Source: Desulfacinum infernum DSM 9756
Lineage (GTDB): Bacteria > Desulfobacterota > Syntrophobacteria > Syntrophobacterales > DSM-9756
Length of the DNA: 64,000 nucleotides
Direction: 5' to 3'
Assembly: GCF_900129305.1 (NCBI RefSeq)
Contig: NZ_FQVB01000020.1
Span: 1-64,000 of the forward strand
Shown: positions 56,710-64,000 of the stretch, piece by piece
Layout: each line of letters begins with the position of its first letter
How positions within the stretch are numbered: the stretch's first letter is position 1
Notes under the pieces: model-generated
What the model was told of the DNA's origin: nothing
The model's input: the letters and a program-made list of their open reading frames with translations, nothing else
Database searches by the model: none
Translations under genes and position numbers: made by a program

Positions 56710-57486
56710 TCACCCACCCACTTCCAGCACATCTCCCTCCTCGGGAATGACAACGGGCATCTTCGCCCCGGCGTCCACCACCTCCCGGATGCGATCCCAC
56801 TGGGTACGGCGCACGTCCCGCTGGATATGCACCAAGGCCAGGCGCCTCACTTGCGCCTCTTCCGCCCAACGAAGGCACCCCTTCACGGTGCCGTGGCCCG
56901 GCACCCGCTCGCCGTCGTCCACCACGAAGGCCTCATGCACCGCCAGATCGCACCCCTGCGCCAGCGCCGTCGTCTCCCCGGTGGGACGCCCGTCGCCGCT
57001 GTAAAAGAGGCTCAATCCCGAAGTTTCCAAGCGCACACTCAAATTCGGCTGGCCGTGTTCGGTGGAGGCCGCTCTCCACCACAGCCCCCCCCATTTCATG
57101 TCCGCACCGGGCTCCAGAGCCACTTCCTCCACGGGAAACTGGATGCGGCTCCAAAACCCCGGGTAGGCGAGTTCCATGGCGTTCCGCACAATTTGGCCCC
57201 CACCGGGCCGGCTCACCACCGCCAGTGGCTTGGAACGGTTGGTCTCCCAAAAGCGCAACAGCAAGAGGGGCACCCCCAGGAAGTGATCCCCGTGGAAGTG
57301 GGAGATCCATAACGCATCCAGGGAGTTGGGGTCCTGGTCCCAGGAAAAATACCGGTGGGCGGCGGAAAAGCCGCAGTCTAGAAGGATCTTCTTTCCGCCC
57401 CGGTCGGTGGGTGCTTCCACCAGCAAGCTCGTGTTGGGATGTCTTTCATCACATGCTTCACCCACACCGAGAAAGACGATCTTCAT
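56710..57486 (-). CDS. Metallo-beta-lactamase fold hydrolase (RNase Z-like)
   Basis: A 258-residue MBL-fold protein. The N-terminus M-K-I-V-F-L-G-V-G-E-A leads to L-L-D-C-G, then the metal motif S-H-F-H-G-D-H (about 62-68). Later metal ligands appear in F-Y-S-G-D-G-R (Asp), A-V-H-E-A-F and L-A-L-V-H-I-Q. This order is that of RNase Z/ElaC and related phosphodiesterases, although RNase Z has longer exosite sequences and family assignment is not firm. It is convergent with cobO with no spacer (56709/56710). Confidence 0.87.
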   Translation of the reverse strand: MKIVFLGVGEACDERHPNTSLLVEAPTDRGGKKILLDCGFSAAHRYFSWDQDPNSLDALWISHFHGDHFLGVPLLLLRFWETNRSKPLAVVSRPGGGQIVRNAMELAYPGFWSRIQFPVEEVALEPGADMKWGGLWWRAASTEHGQPNLSVRLETSGLSLFYSGDGRPTGETTALAQGCDLAVHEAFVVDDGERVPGHGTVKGCLRWAEEAQVRRLALVHIQRDVRRTQWDRIREVVDAGAKMPVVIPEEGDVLEVGG

Positions 57487-57533
57487 GCCTGTCCTCCGCT
57501 ACACTCTTGGAATGCGTCCCACTGCTTCGCGTC

Positions 57534-57563
57534 TTGACCCGCCGTCACGTCAGTCTGTATGAT
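57534..57563 (+). promoter_or_regulatory. Promoter of efp-epmA
   Basis: TTGACC (57534-57539), 18-bp spacer, TATGAT (57558-57563), ending 50 nt before the efp start codon. Confidence 0.65.
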
Positions 57564-57612
57564 GCCGACACTTCGCGCAAGGAAAAGAGACACATAAAGG
57601 AAAGGATGAAGC

Positions 57613-58194
57613 ATGGGTGCCACTCTGACCGCAAGCGACCTCCGTAAGGGGCTCAAACTGGAAATCGACGGGGAGCCCTATATCATCGTGGACTTTGAAT
57701 TCTCCAAGCCGGGCAAGGGCCAGGCCCTCTACCGGTGCCGCTTGAAGAACATGATCACGGGCGTTCAGTTCGACCGCACCTACCGCTCCGGGGACAAGTT
57801 CCTGGCGGCCGACCTGGAAGAACAGGAGATGGAATACCTTTACAAGGACGGCACACAATATCACTTCATGAACACCGCCACCTACGAGCAGGTGGAACTG
57901 AGCGAGGACGCCGTGGGCGACGCCAAGAACTTCCTCACGGAAAACCTCAAGGTGGACATGCTGCTCTTCAAGGGCTCCCCCATCGGGATTTCCCTCCCCA
58001 ACTTCGTGGAGCTGAAGGTCACCCAGTCGGATCCGGGGGTGAAGGGCGACACGGCCTCCGGCGCCACCAAGCCGGCCACCCTGGAAACAGGCTACCAGAT
58101 CCAGGTGCCCCTTTTTATTGAAGAAGGCGACATCCTGAAGCTGGACACGCGCACCGGAACCTATGTGGAACGGGTGAAGGCCGCCGGTTCATGA
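57613..58194 (+). CDS. efp: Elongation factor P
   Basis: A 193-residue EF-P that rescues ribosomes stalled at polyproline stretches. Three beta-barrel domains: KOW-like N-terminus with modification loop S-K-P-G-K35-G-Q-A, an OB domain (T-Y-R-S-G-D-K-F) and a C-terminal domain with G-D-T-A-S-G-A-T-K-P-A. Lys35 corresponds to the beta-lysylated Lys34 of E. coli. The epmA gene overlaps its stop codon, so target and modifier are translated from one transcript. The start codon is preceded by GGAAAGGATGAAGC. Confidence 0.97.
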   Translation: MGATLTASDLRKGLKLEIDGEPYIIVDFEFSKPGKGQALYRCRLKNMITGVQFDRTYRSGDKFLAADLEEQEMEYLYKDGTQYHFMNTATYEQVELSEDAVGDAKNFLTENLKVDMLLFKGSPIGISLPNFVELKVTQSDPGVKGDTASGATKPATLETGYQIQVPLFIEEGDILKLDTRTGTYVERVKAAGS

Positions 58195-59117
58195 TGGAAC
58201 GAATGGTCCTGGCCGCCAAGCGGCCTTATCTGGAAATGCGGAGCCGCATCCTCCACGGATTGCGGCTTTTCTTTGTCAGCCGGGGATTTCTTGAAGTCCA
58301 GACGCCGGTCAGGACGCCCGCGCCCGCTCCGGAACGCCACATCGACCCGGTGGAATCGGAGGGCTGGTTTCTCAACACCAGCCCCGAGCTCTACATGAAG
58401 CGGCTGTTGGCGGCAGGGTATTTAAGGATTTTCCAGATGGGTCCGGTGTTCCGGAAGGGGGAGCGGGGCAGTCGCCACCACCCCGAATTCACCCTCCTGG
58501 AATGGTATCGGGCCGGAGATGACTACACCGCCCTGAAGGACGACTGTCGCGAGCTGCTGCGGTTCCTGTGTCGGGAGCTCGGCCGCTACCCGGAATTCAC
58601 CTTTCGGGGAACGCCGCTTCGGGTCGACGGGCCGTGGCCGGACGTGACCGTTCGCCATGCTTTCCTTCGATACGCAGGGTGGGACCCGGTGGAAGAGGAC
58701 GATCCTGACCGATTCGACCTGGACCTGGTGGAAAAGGTGGAGCCCCGCCTGGGCTTCCCCACCCCGCTTTTTTTGAGCGACTACCCCCGGCGCGAAGCCG
58801 CCCTGGCCCGCATCAAGCCGTCGGACCCGACCGTTGCCGAGCGCTTCGAACTCTACTGGGCCGGGATCGAACTGGCCAACGGCTTTTCCGAACTCACCGA
58901 CCGCCGGGAGCAGGAAGAACGCTTTCTGGAAACCCTCCGGCAGCGCCGGGAAGCGGGCCTCGCCACCCCTCCCCTGCCCCGTCGGTTCCTGGAGAGCCTG
59001 GACCACCTAGATCAGGCCGCCGGAATCGCTCTGGGCGTGGACCGGTTGGTCATGATACTCAGCGATGCTCCCGACCTGGATCAGGTGGTGGCCTTTCCGC
59101 CGGAGCATGAACCGTGA
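58191..59117 (+). CDS. epmA: EF-P--lysine ligase EpmA (PoxA/GenX)
   Basis: A 308-residue class II lysyl-tRNA synthetase paralogue lacking the anticodon-binding domain. Motif 1 region G-F-L-E-V-Q-T-P, then N-T-S-P-E-L-Y-M-K-R-L, motif 2 F-R-K-G-E-R-G-S-R-H-H-P-E-F-T and motif 3 G-V-D-R-L-V-M are present. It ligates (R)-beta-lysine to Lys35 of EF-P. The ATG overlaps the efp stop (ATGA), with a second in-frame ATG at 58194. The lysine 2,3-aminomutase EpmB needed for beta-lysine is not in the window. Confidence 0.95.
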   Translation: MMERMVLAAKRPYLEMRSRILHGLRLFFVSRGFLEVQTPVRTPAPAPERHIDPVESEGWFLNTSPELYMKRLLAAGYLRIFQMGPVFRKGERGSRHHPEFTLLEWYRAGDDYTALKDDCRELLRFLCRELGRYPEFTFRGTPLRVDGPWPDVTVRHAFLRYAGWDPVEEDDPDRFDLDLVEKVEPRLGFPTPLFLSDYPRREAALARIKPSDPTVAERFELYWAGIELANGFSELTDRREQEERFLETLRQRREAGLATPPLPRRFLESLDHLDQAAGIALGVDRLVMILSDAPDLDQVVAFPPEHEP

Positions 59118-59215
59118 GCCGTAATGAGTGATGGGTGATGGGTGAGGCTCCAATGCCAGAAAACCGAAAACCGAGAACTGATAGCTGACAGCTGATAGCT
59201 AACAGCTGTCAGCTC
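59118..59215. repeat. Degenerate tandem simple repeats after epmA
   Basis: GTAATGAGTGATGGGTGATGG (59118-59140) is followed by AACCGAAAACCGAGAACTGA and then alternating GCTGATAGCT/GCTGACAGCT units up to about 59215. Same family and same order as 5764-5848. The second part contains nested inverted repeats (AGCTGTCAGCT) that could form a hairpin between the convergent genes. Confidence 0.75.
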
Positions 59216-59226
59216 CCTCTCCATCC

Positions 59227-60459
59227 TCATTCACCCGATTCGGTAAAGGCCATGGCGGCGAAGGTGACGAAAGATCCTTGAGGATCCACCACCGCGTGGG
59301 CATGGTCCAGGACCCTTCCCGCCGCCCTGCCGGAAAGCACCTTCGCCAGCACGTACAGGGGCGCCGACCCGCACACCTTTCGCGCATTGTCATCCCGTGC
59401 GATCTCTTCCATGAAAGCCTCCGCATCCGTGCGGCACAAGGCATCGAGCAGAAGCCGATCCCGTTCCATGTGTTCCCGGACCGTCCGTTCCGTGGGGATG
59501 AATTCATCCCCGTAGCGCGGTCCCACATGGGCCAGATCCACGCTGGCGATGAACCCCACCGGGTAAGAACTTCGGCGGACCAAGGCCCGCAGGGCCTCGC
59601 AAAAGCCGTCGATGGCCTCCCTCCGCTCCCGCCAGTCTTCCGGGCCGAAAGAACAGAGCACGGGCACGATCCGGGCTTCCGGTTGCACGTGGGCCAGAAA
59701 GACCGCCTGGAATTCGATGGTGTGTTCCAGCCGATGGTTGTATTCCCCGGCGAGAACATCCATGGGGGAGCGTCGGACCAGTTCTTCCGCTGCAGCCCTG
59801 TCGCAAGCCACGGTGCCCAGGGGCGTCTCGAAGTCTTTGAGGGTCAGCGCAAACCAGTTGTCCACCGGTTCATGGCCGGTACCCAGCACCACCCAGGTGC
59901 GGGGCGGATCCGTCGTCTGAGAGAGGCAACGGTAGGCCCGGGCAAAGGTGGTTCCCCCGGCCCGCATGTCGATGTGGGGCGCCACCAGAGCCAAGAGCCG
60001 ATCCGTGGATCCGCCCCTCGGATCATTCTCTGAAGCGTCCGCTTTTTGGGCCTCGGCAAAAAAACCGTCCAGCATTCCTTTCAGATCGTCGGGGTCTTCC
60101 GGATAGCTTCTTCCCGCATGTTGGGCTCTCCGGACCGGATCGTTGCGGAACCGGGCCACCGTCCGGGCCACGTGTTCAATATAGCGCCGGTTTTCCAGGA
60201 AGAGGTTTTCATCCAGGACCCGAAGGATTTCTTCCAGTTGCTCACTGAAGAGCAGTTCTCCCGTCTGCCGGAAGACCTCCGCCTGCACGTCCCGCAGGGC
60301 ATGGTTTCCATCCAGCAGGGCCAGGATGCGCCCCACGGCGGGTTGGAACAAAACGGTCTTGTCCGTGTAGCCCAGACGATCGCGCAGCATCAGGTAGGGT
60401 TTTCCCTGGTGCTGAATGTAATGGGCTTCCAGTCCATAGCGCAGTTTGGGATATTCCAT
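59227..60459 (-). CDS. MEMO1-family protein (AmmeMemoRadiSam system protein B)
   Basis: A 410-residue protein. About residues 1-105 form an N-terminal region with helical heptads (L-F-Q-P-A-V-G-R-I-L-A-L-L-D-G). From about 108 the MEMO domain begins with A-G-R-S-Y-P-E-D-P, then A-P-H-I-D, V-V-L-G-T-G-H, Y-N-H-R-L-E-H-T-I-E-F-Q and S-V-D-L-A-H-V-G-P-R-Y-G-D. MEMO proteins are related to extradiol dioxygenases; in bacteria they occur with an AMMECR1 protein and a radical SAM enzyme, neither of which is adjacent here. ATG 60459 is chosen. Its 5' leader lies close to the divergent TPR gene. Confidence 0.88.
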   Translation of the reverse strand: MEYPKLRYGLEAHYIQHQGKPYLMLRDRLGYTDKTVLFQPAVGRILALLDGNHALRDVQAEVFRQTGELLFSEQLEEILRVLDENLFLENRRYIEHVARTVARFRNDPVRRAQHAGRSYPEDPDDLKGMLDGFFAEAQKADASENDPRGGSTDRLLALVAPHIDMRAGGTTFARAYRCLSQTTDPPRTWVVLGTGHEPVDNWFALTLKDFETPLGTVACDRAAAEELVRRSPMDVLAGEYNHRLEHTIEFQAVFLAHVQPEARIVPVLCSFGPEDWRERREAIDGFCEALRALVRRSSYPVGFIASVDLAHVGPRYGDEFIPTERTVREHMERDRLLLDALCRTDAEAFMEEIARDDNARKVCGSAPLYVLAKVLSGRAAGRVLDHAHAVVDPQGSFVTFAAMAFTESGE

Positions 60460-60563
60460 GGATCCGGCCTCGCCGTTGACGGTCCCAGGCAAATGTGTTA
60501 GTTCACAACGTCCATAGCTCCCGATCATTCTTGGCAATCTGCCTGAAAGCAAGAGGAAGGTCC

Positions 60564-62264
60564 ATGCCCAACATTCAACGCGCGTGCGCTCTCCCGCTCC
60601 TGTTGATCCTGTTGGCAGGCTGCGCGGGCATCGGCCCGCGGGCTCCCCATCCGGCCCCGCCCGTGTCCATCTCCCCGGCCTCGGACGCTCATGCCGCCTA
60701 CCTGTTAGCGCAATACTACCTTCGGGTCAATCAACCCGAACGGGCCATGGAAGCCTACGAAAGGGCCTTGGAACTGGATCCCCAGGCGGCCCCCCTCATG
60801 GTGGACCTGGCGGCCCTCTACGTGCGCCAAGGCAAGGTGCGGCAAGCGCTGGAGTTAGCGGAAAAGGCGGTCCAGGTCGATCCCCGCCACGAGGAAGCCT
60901 ATGTCCTTCTGGGGCGGCTTTACGCCGGAACCGGGCAAAACGACAAGGCCATCGACGCCTACCGGCGCGTCCTGGAACTGAATCCTTCCAACGAAGACGC
61001 CTACCTCCTTTTGGGCACCCTTTACGCCCAGGAAGGACGGTTCACCGAAGCCCTTCAGGTTCTGGACCGTCTTCGAACGATCCTGCCCGACAATCCCCTG
61101 GCAGCCTACTACAAGGCTCGGATCTTCCTGGACATGAAGTTCTACGACCAGGCCGAGACCGCCTACCTGGAAGTGCTGCAGCTCAACCCCACCTTTGAGC
61201 GCGCCTTGCTGGATCTTGCCTACATCTACGAGACCACCGACCGGTTCCTGGATGCGGAACGCGCCTATCAACAGATCCTGTCCTTTCACCCCATGAGCGC
61301 CGTCGCCAGGACGCGCCTGGGCAATCTCTACATGCGCCAGAAACTCTACCAGAAAGCGTTGGAACAGTTCGAAACCCTTTCGCGCCAGAATGCGGGGGAT
61401 ATCGAAAGCCGGCTCAAGATCGGCATCATCCACTTGCAGCAGGGCCGATACCAGGAAGCCATCGCGGATTTCACGGCCCTCCTCAAGGACAAGCCCGAAT
61501 ACGACCAGGCCCTTTACTACCTGGCCACCACCTACGAAGAAAAGGGAGAGAGAGCGGACCTGGAACAGGCGGTGGTGAACCTGCGCCTCATCCCCAAAAC
61601 AAGCCCCCTGTGGAACAACGCCCAGATGCGGCTGGGGATCATCTTTTCCAAGCTCAATGACCACGCTTCGGGCATCCAGTGTCTGGAGGCCGCCATCGCG
61701 GAAAATCCCGAAGTGGCGGATTTCTATCTCTACCTGGCCTTCCTCCATGAGGACATCCAGGAGTACGCCAAGGCCCTGGAAGTATTGGACCGGGGCTTGA
61801 CTGTGAGCGCCCGGAACGTTCAGCTCCTTTTCCGCAAGGGTGTGGTTTTGGACAAGCTGGACCGGAAGGAGGAGGCCATCCAGGTTATGCGCTCCCTTCT
61901 CGATGTGGAGCCCGACCATGCGGGAGCCCTCAACTACATCGGCTACACCTACGCCGACAAAGGAATCCGACTGCAGGAAGCCAAGAATCTCATCGAACGG
62001 GCTTTGGAGAAGGAACCCGATGACGGCTACATCCTGGACAGCCTGGCCTGGGTCTACTACCGACTGGGTCAGTACCGGGAAGCGCTCAAGACGATCCAAA
62101 AGGCGCTGGCTCATGTCCCCGACGATCCCATCATCCTGGAACACCTGGGGGACATTCAGGCCGCACTGGGCAACCGGAAGGAAGCCCGGAAGGCTTATGA
62201 AAAGGCCTTGGAGAGCAGGCACGAAAAGCCCGAGACCGTACGCGCCAAACTGAAAGGACTGTAA
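60564..62264 (+). CDS. TPR-repeat lipoprotein
   Basis: A 566-residue lipoprotein. The signal peptide ends in lipobox L-A-G-C (Cys at about 19). About fourteen tetratricopeptide repeats follow (pattern A-Y-x-x-L-G-x-L-Y... A-x-x-x-Y-x-x-A-L-x-L-x-P). Such proteins act as scaffolds in outer-membrane or envelope complexes, for example PilW- or BamD-like and PEP-CTERM-linked roles, but no specific partner can be named. GAGGAAGG precedes the ATG. A lipoprotein gene follows after 8 nt, suggesting an envelope operon of four genes to the window end. Confidence 0.88.
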   Translation: MPNIQRACALPLLLILLAGCAGIGPRAPHPAPPVSISPASDAHAAYLLAQYYLRVNQPERAMEAYERALELDPQAAPLMVDLAALYVRQGKVRQALELAEKAVQVDPRHEEAYVLLGRLYAGTGQNDKAIDAYRRVLELNPSNEDAYLLLGTLYAQEGRFTEALQVLDRLRTILPDNPLAAYYKARIFLDMKFYDQAETAYLEVLQLNPTFERALLDLAYIYETTDRFLDAERAYQQILSFHPMSAVARTRLGNLYMRQKLYQKALEQFETLSRQNAGDIESRLKIGIIHLQQGRYQEAIADFTALLKDKPEYDQALYYLATTYEEKGERADLEQAVVNLRLIPKTSPLWNNAQMRLGIIFSKLNDHASGIQCLEAAIAENPEVADFYLYLAFLHEDIQEYAKALEVLDRGLTVSARNVQLLFRKGVVLDKLDRKEEAIQVMRSLLDVEPDHAGALNYIGYTYADKGIRLQEAKNLIERALEKEPDDGYILDSLAWVYYRLGQYREALKTIQKALAHVPDDPIILEHLGDIQAALGNRKEARKAYEKALESRHEKPETVRAKLKGL

Positions 62265-62272
62265 AGATCCTC

Positions 62273-63079
62273 ATGGGACGAGCCGTTCAAAGGTCCTTGC
62301 ATGGACTGATCGCGGCCTTTGTCCTGGCGGCAGGCGCCTGTGCTCCCCGGCCTGCGCTTCGGGTTCCCAGCGAGCTACCCGGCACAGCAAACTGGAAGCT
62401 GCGGATGGAGGAACGGCTAAAAAGGCTGGAACCCTTTCAAGCTTTGTACAGCGCCCGCCTTACCGACCCCCAAGGCCGCACCTGGCATACAAAGGCCGTT
62501 CTGATCGTGGATCTTCCGGACCGGATCCGCCTGGAGATCTTAAGCCCCACGAACCAGACCCAGGGAGTGCTCGTGGTGTCCGGGAACAAGGCGTCCCTTT
62601 GGCTCATCTCGGATAACACCCTCTACACCGCGCCCGACAGCGCCCGCCTCATGGGGCTTCTCATGGGCTGGGACGCGCCGGCCCCGCTGTTGGCCTCGTT
62701 GCTCCTGGGATGCCTTCCCGAACGGGATCTGAAGTCGCCCGCACCGTCTATCCCGGCAGCGGACTCAGGAGAAATGGGGGTGGTCACGGTGCAGGATTCC
62801 GCCGGGTCTTCCAGGCGGGTTTACCATGTTCGACAACGGACCGCCTTGTTGGAAAAGGTTATCCTTTTCAACCGGGACGGAGAACAAGGCACCATCGTTC
62901 TCCATTATGAGAAAGAGACCGACGGCCTGGCGGTTCCGGATGTCCTCACCCTCGAGAGCCGCGACAATCAGTTGCGGTTGAGCCGGCGCGCGTTTGAGAT
63001 ACTGGAATCCGCGGACCCGGCGCTCTTCGCCCTCCCGCCGGCCGCTTTTCAGGCAAACCGAATCCAGATGGTCCAATGA
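62273..63079 (+). CDS. Lipoprotein, LolB/DUF4292-like
   Basis: A 268-residue predicted lipoprotein. The signal peptide has lipobox-like A-A-G-A-C (Cys about 23). The body shows a strand-rich pattern (L-Y-S-A-R-L-T-D, A-V-L-I-V-D-L-P-D-R-I-R-L-E-I-L-S-P) typical of the LolA/LolB and DUF4292 half-barrels that carry lipids or lipoproteins across the periplasm. A late L-T-L-E-S-R-D-N-Q-L-R-L fits the last strands. The function is inferred from fold-like pattern only. It is preceded by the TPR lipoprotein and overlaps the Mut7-C gene by 4 nt. Confidence 0.75.
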   Translation: MGRAVQRSLHGLIAAFVLAAGACAPRPALRVPSELPGTANWKLRMEERLKRLEPFQALYSARLTDPQGRTWHTKAVLIVDLPDRIRLEILSPTNQTQGVLVVSGNKASLWLISDNTLYTAPDSARLMGLLMGWDAPAPLLASLLLGCLPERDLKSPAPSIPAADSGEMGVVTVQDSAGSSRRVYHVRQRTALLEKVILFNRDGEQGTIVLHYEKETDGLAVPDVLTLESRDNQLRLSRRAFEILESADPALFALPPAAFQANRIQMVQ

Positions 63080-63585
63080 GCACAACCGGCCCACCGGCAG
63101 ATCGACCGCGATCATTTGTGGTTGATAGTATGCTGGGAAAGATGGCAAAATGGCTCCGGATTCTCGGCTTCGACACCGTTTGCCAAAGACTGGAAACTTT
63201 GGCTGACTTGGAGCGGCACCGCGCCGAAGGGCGTCTCATCGTCACGCGTAACACCCGGTGGCGGAACCGACCGGGCGTGGTGTTCCTCACGGAAAACGAA
63301 CTATCCAGCCAGCTGCGGCGGCTCATTCGCGAAGCGGCCATCGAACCCGCGGATGTGGTGCTCCTTGCGCGGTGCATCCGGTGCAACAGCCCGTTGGAAA
63401 GGGTGCCGAAGACACGCGCGGTGCAGCGCGTTCCCGACTATGTGTTCGCCACTGCGGATGTCTTTCTTCAATGCCCGGATTGCTCCAGGCTCTATTGGCG
63501 CGGATCCCATACGGACAGAATGCTAGACCAGCTTCAGCGAATGACGGGTTGGGTCATTGAAACCGTGACACAAAGGAGGACGTGA
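63076..63585 (+). CDS. Mut7-C RNAse domain protein
   Basis: A 169-residue protein of the Mut7-C family, a PIN-like nuclease fold with a C-terminal zinc ribbon. The N-terminal F-V-V-D-S-M-L-G-K-M-A-K-W-L-R-I-L-G-F-D-T holds the first catalytic-type Asp (D17). R-L-I-V-T-R-N follows, and the ribbon is C-I-R-C-N ... C-P-D-C-S-R-L-Y-W-R-G-S-H. It is annotated as a putative RNase; direct evidence in bacteria is thin. The ATG overlaps the lipoprotein stop and its own stop overlaps the next start. Confidence 0.9.
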   Translation: MSTTGPPADRPRSFVVDSMLGKMAKWLRILGFDTVCQRLETLADLERHRAEGRLIVTRNTRWRNRPGVVFLTENELSSQLRRLIREAAIEPADVVLLARCIRCNSPLERVPKTRAVQRVPDYVFATADVFLQCPDCSRLYWRGSHTDRMLDQLQRMTGWVIETVTQRRT

Positions 63586-63989
63586 TGGGTGGACTGGTGG
63601 ACAAACTGATGCAGTTGGTAAAGAAGCTTGGCTATTTGGCGTGGGAATATGTCTTGGTTGTGTACTATTGGAAGATGCGTTTTCTCAAGGTCCAGATGAA
63701 GCGTTTCGCCGTGACCAAGGCTCAGAAGCACCTGGAAAAGGCCTACAGCGGCCTGGGAGCCGTCATCTACGGCATGCTCCGTGAGGGAAGCGAAGCCATC
63801 AAGGACGATCCCGCGGTGGCCACCCAGATGAAGAACGTCCAGGAAGCGGAAGAGATGGTCAAGGAGGTGGACGAGCAGATCCAGGCCATCCACAACGAAT
63901 TCGCCGCCAAGCGACAGGAACTCAAGGAAAAGTACCAAGCCAAGCGTACCGCAGCGGACCAGGCCCCCGCGGAAGACGCGGAAGAGTAA
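63585..63989 (+). CDS. Hypothetical coiled-coil protein
   Basis: A 134-residue protein from ATG 63585 (AGGAGGA upstream; GTG 63582 is the alternative). An N-terminal hydrophobic segment (about 8-28, L-G-Y-L-A-W-E-Y-V-L-V-V-Y-Y-W) may anchor it in or at the membrane. The rest is a charged helix (about 30-120) with heptad spacing, ending in an Ala/Glu-rich tail. No family recognised. It overlaps the Mut7-C stop by one base in a TGATG. Confidence 0.75.
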   Translation: MGGLVDKLMQLVKKLGYLAWEYVLVVYYWKMRFLKVQMKRFAVTKAQKHLEKAYSGLGAVIYGMLREGSEAIKDDPAVATQMKNVQEAEEMVKEVDEQIQAIHNEFAAKRQELKEKYQAKRTAADQAPAEDAEE

Positions 63990-64000
63990 GCCTTTTGTCG

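Overview
The window reads as a GC-rich chromosome segment of an anaerobic deltaproteobacterium (Desulfobacterota). Gene content points to a Syntrophobacterales-like sulfate reducer or syntroph: System II cytochrome c assembly, a pyrophosphate-type phosphofructokinase signature, methylamine demethylation routed to tetrahydrofolate, and many REP-like intergenic hairpins. The lineage is inferred from gene content; the partial 16S gene at the left edge would settle it.

Layout. 1-1388: 5' half of a 16S rRNA gene on the minus strand with its promoter. 1389-5762: ccs1-ccsA, two tatA/B-like genes, tatC and rdgB. 5858-12453: mixed metabolic and signalling genes (B12-fold-like protein, IscU-like scaffold, phosphofructokinase, NCS1 permease with a structured leader, diguanylate cyclase). 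12706-16211: a large propeller-type sensor kinase broken by one UGA, behind a small Cys-rich gene. 16439-22983: tRNA-Leu, tig-clpP-clpX-lon, tRNA-Val and tRNA-Asp. 23361-30012: GalT-like enzyme, a repeat-rich autotransporter, a thioesterase and a YbjQ protein. 49411-54499: aroC and a clpS-clpA-aat N-degron operon. 54911-63989: lysC-cobO, efp-epmA, a MEMO protein and a TPR/lipoprotein/Mut7-C operon.

The centrepiece is 30120-49124, a methylamine island with its own genetic-code expansion. On the minus strand it carries pylSn, an amber-suppressor tRNA gene (pylT, anticodon CUA), pylSc, pylC, pylD and pylB: everything needed to make pyrrolysine and charge it. Downstream are a methyltetrahydrofolate-type methyltransferase, a TrmB-like regulator, a polar amino acid ABC transporter, a class III aminotransferase, a non-Pyl MttB paralogue, and mttB and mtbB homologues that each contain one in-frame TAG where the archaeal enzymes carry pyrrolysine, followed by one corrinoid protein. 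A divergent Fe-S/ASKHA reductive activator of corrinoid proteins and a DUF169 protein close the island. The model is that tri- and dimethylamine, and possibly a quaternary amino acid, give methyl groups to the corrinoid protein; the methyltransferase passes them to tetrahydrofolate and the activator repairs oxidised Co(II). No monomethylamine methyltransferase is in the window.

TAG also ends about 15 ordinary genes here, including tig, lon, aroC and clpS, so amber is not globally reassigned. No transposase, integrase or CRISPR array was seen, but several dispersed repeat families lie between genes.
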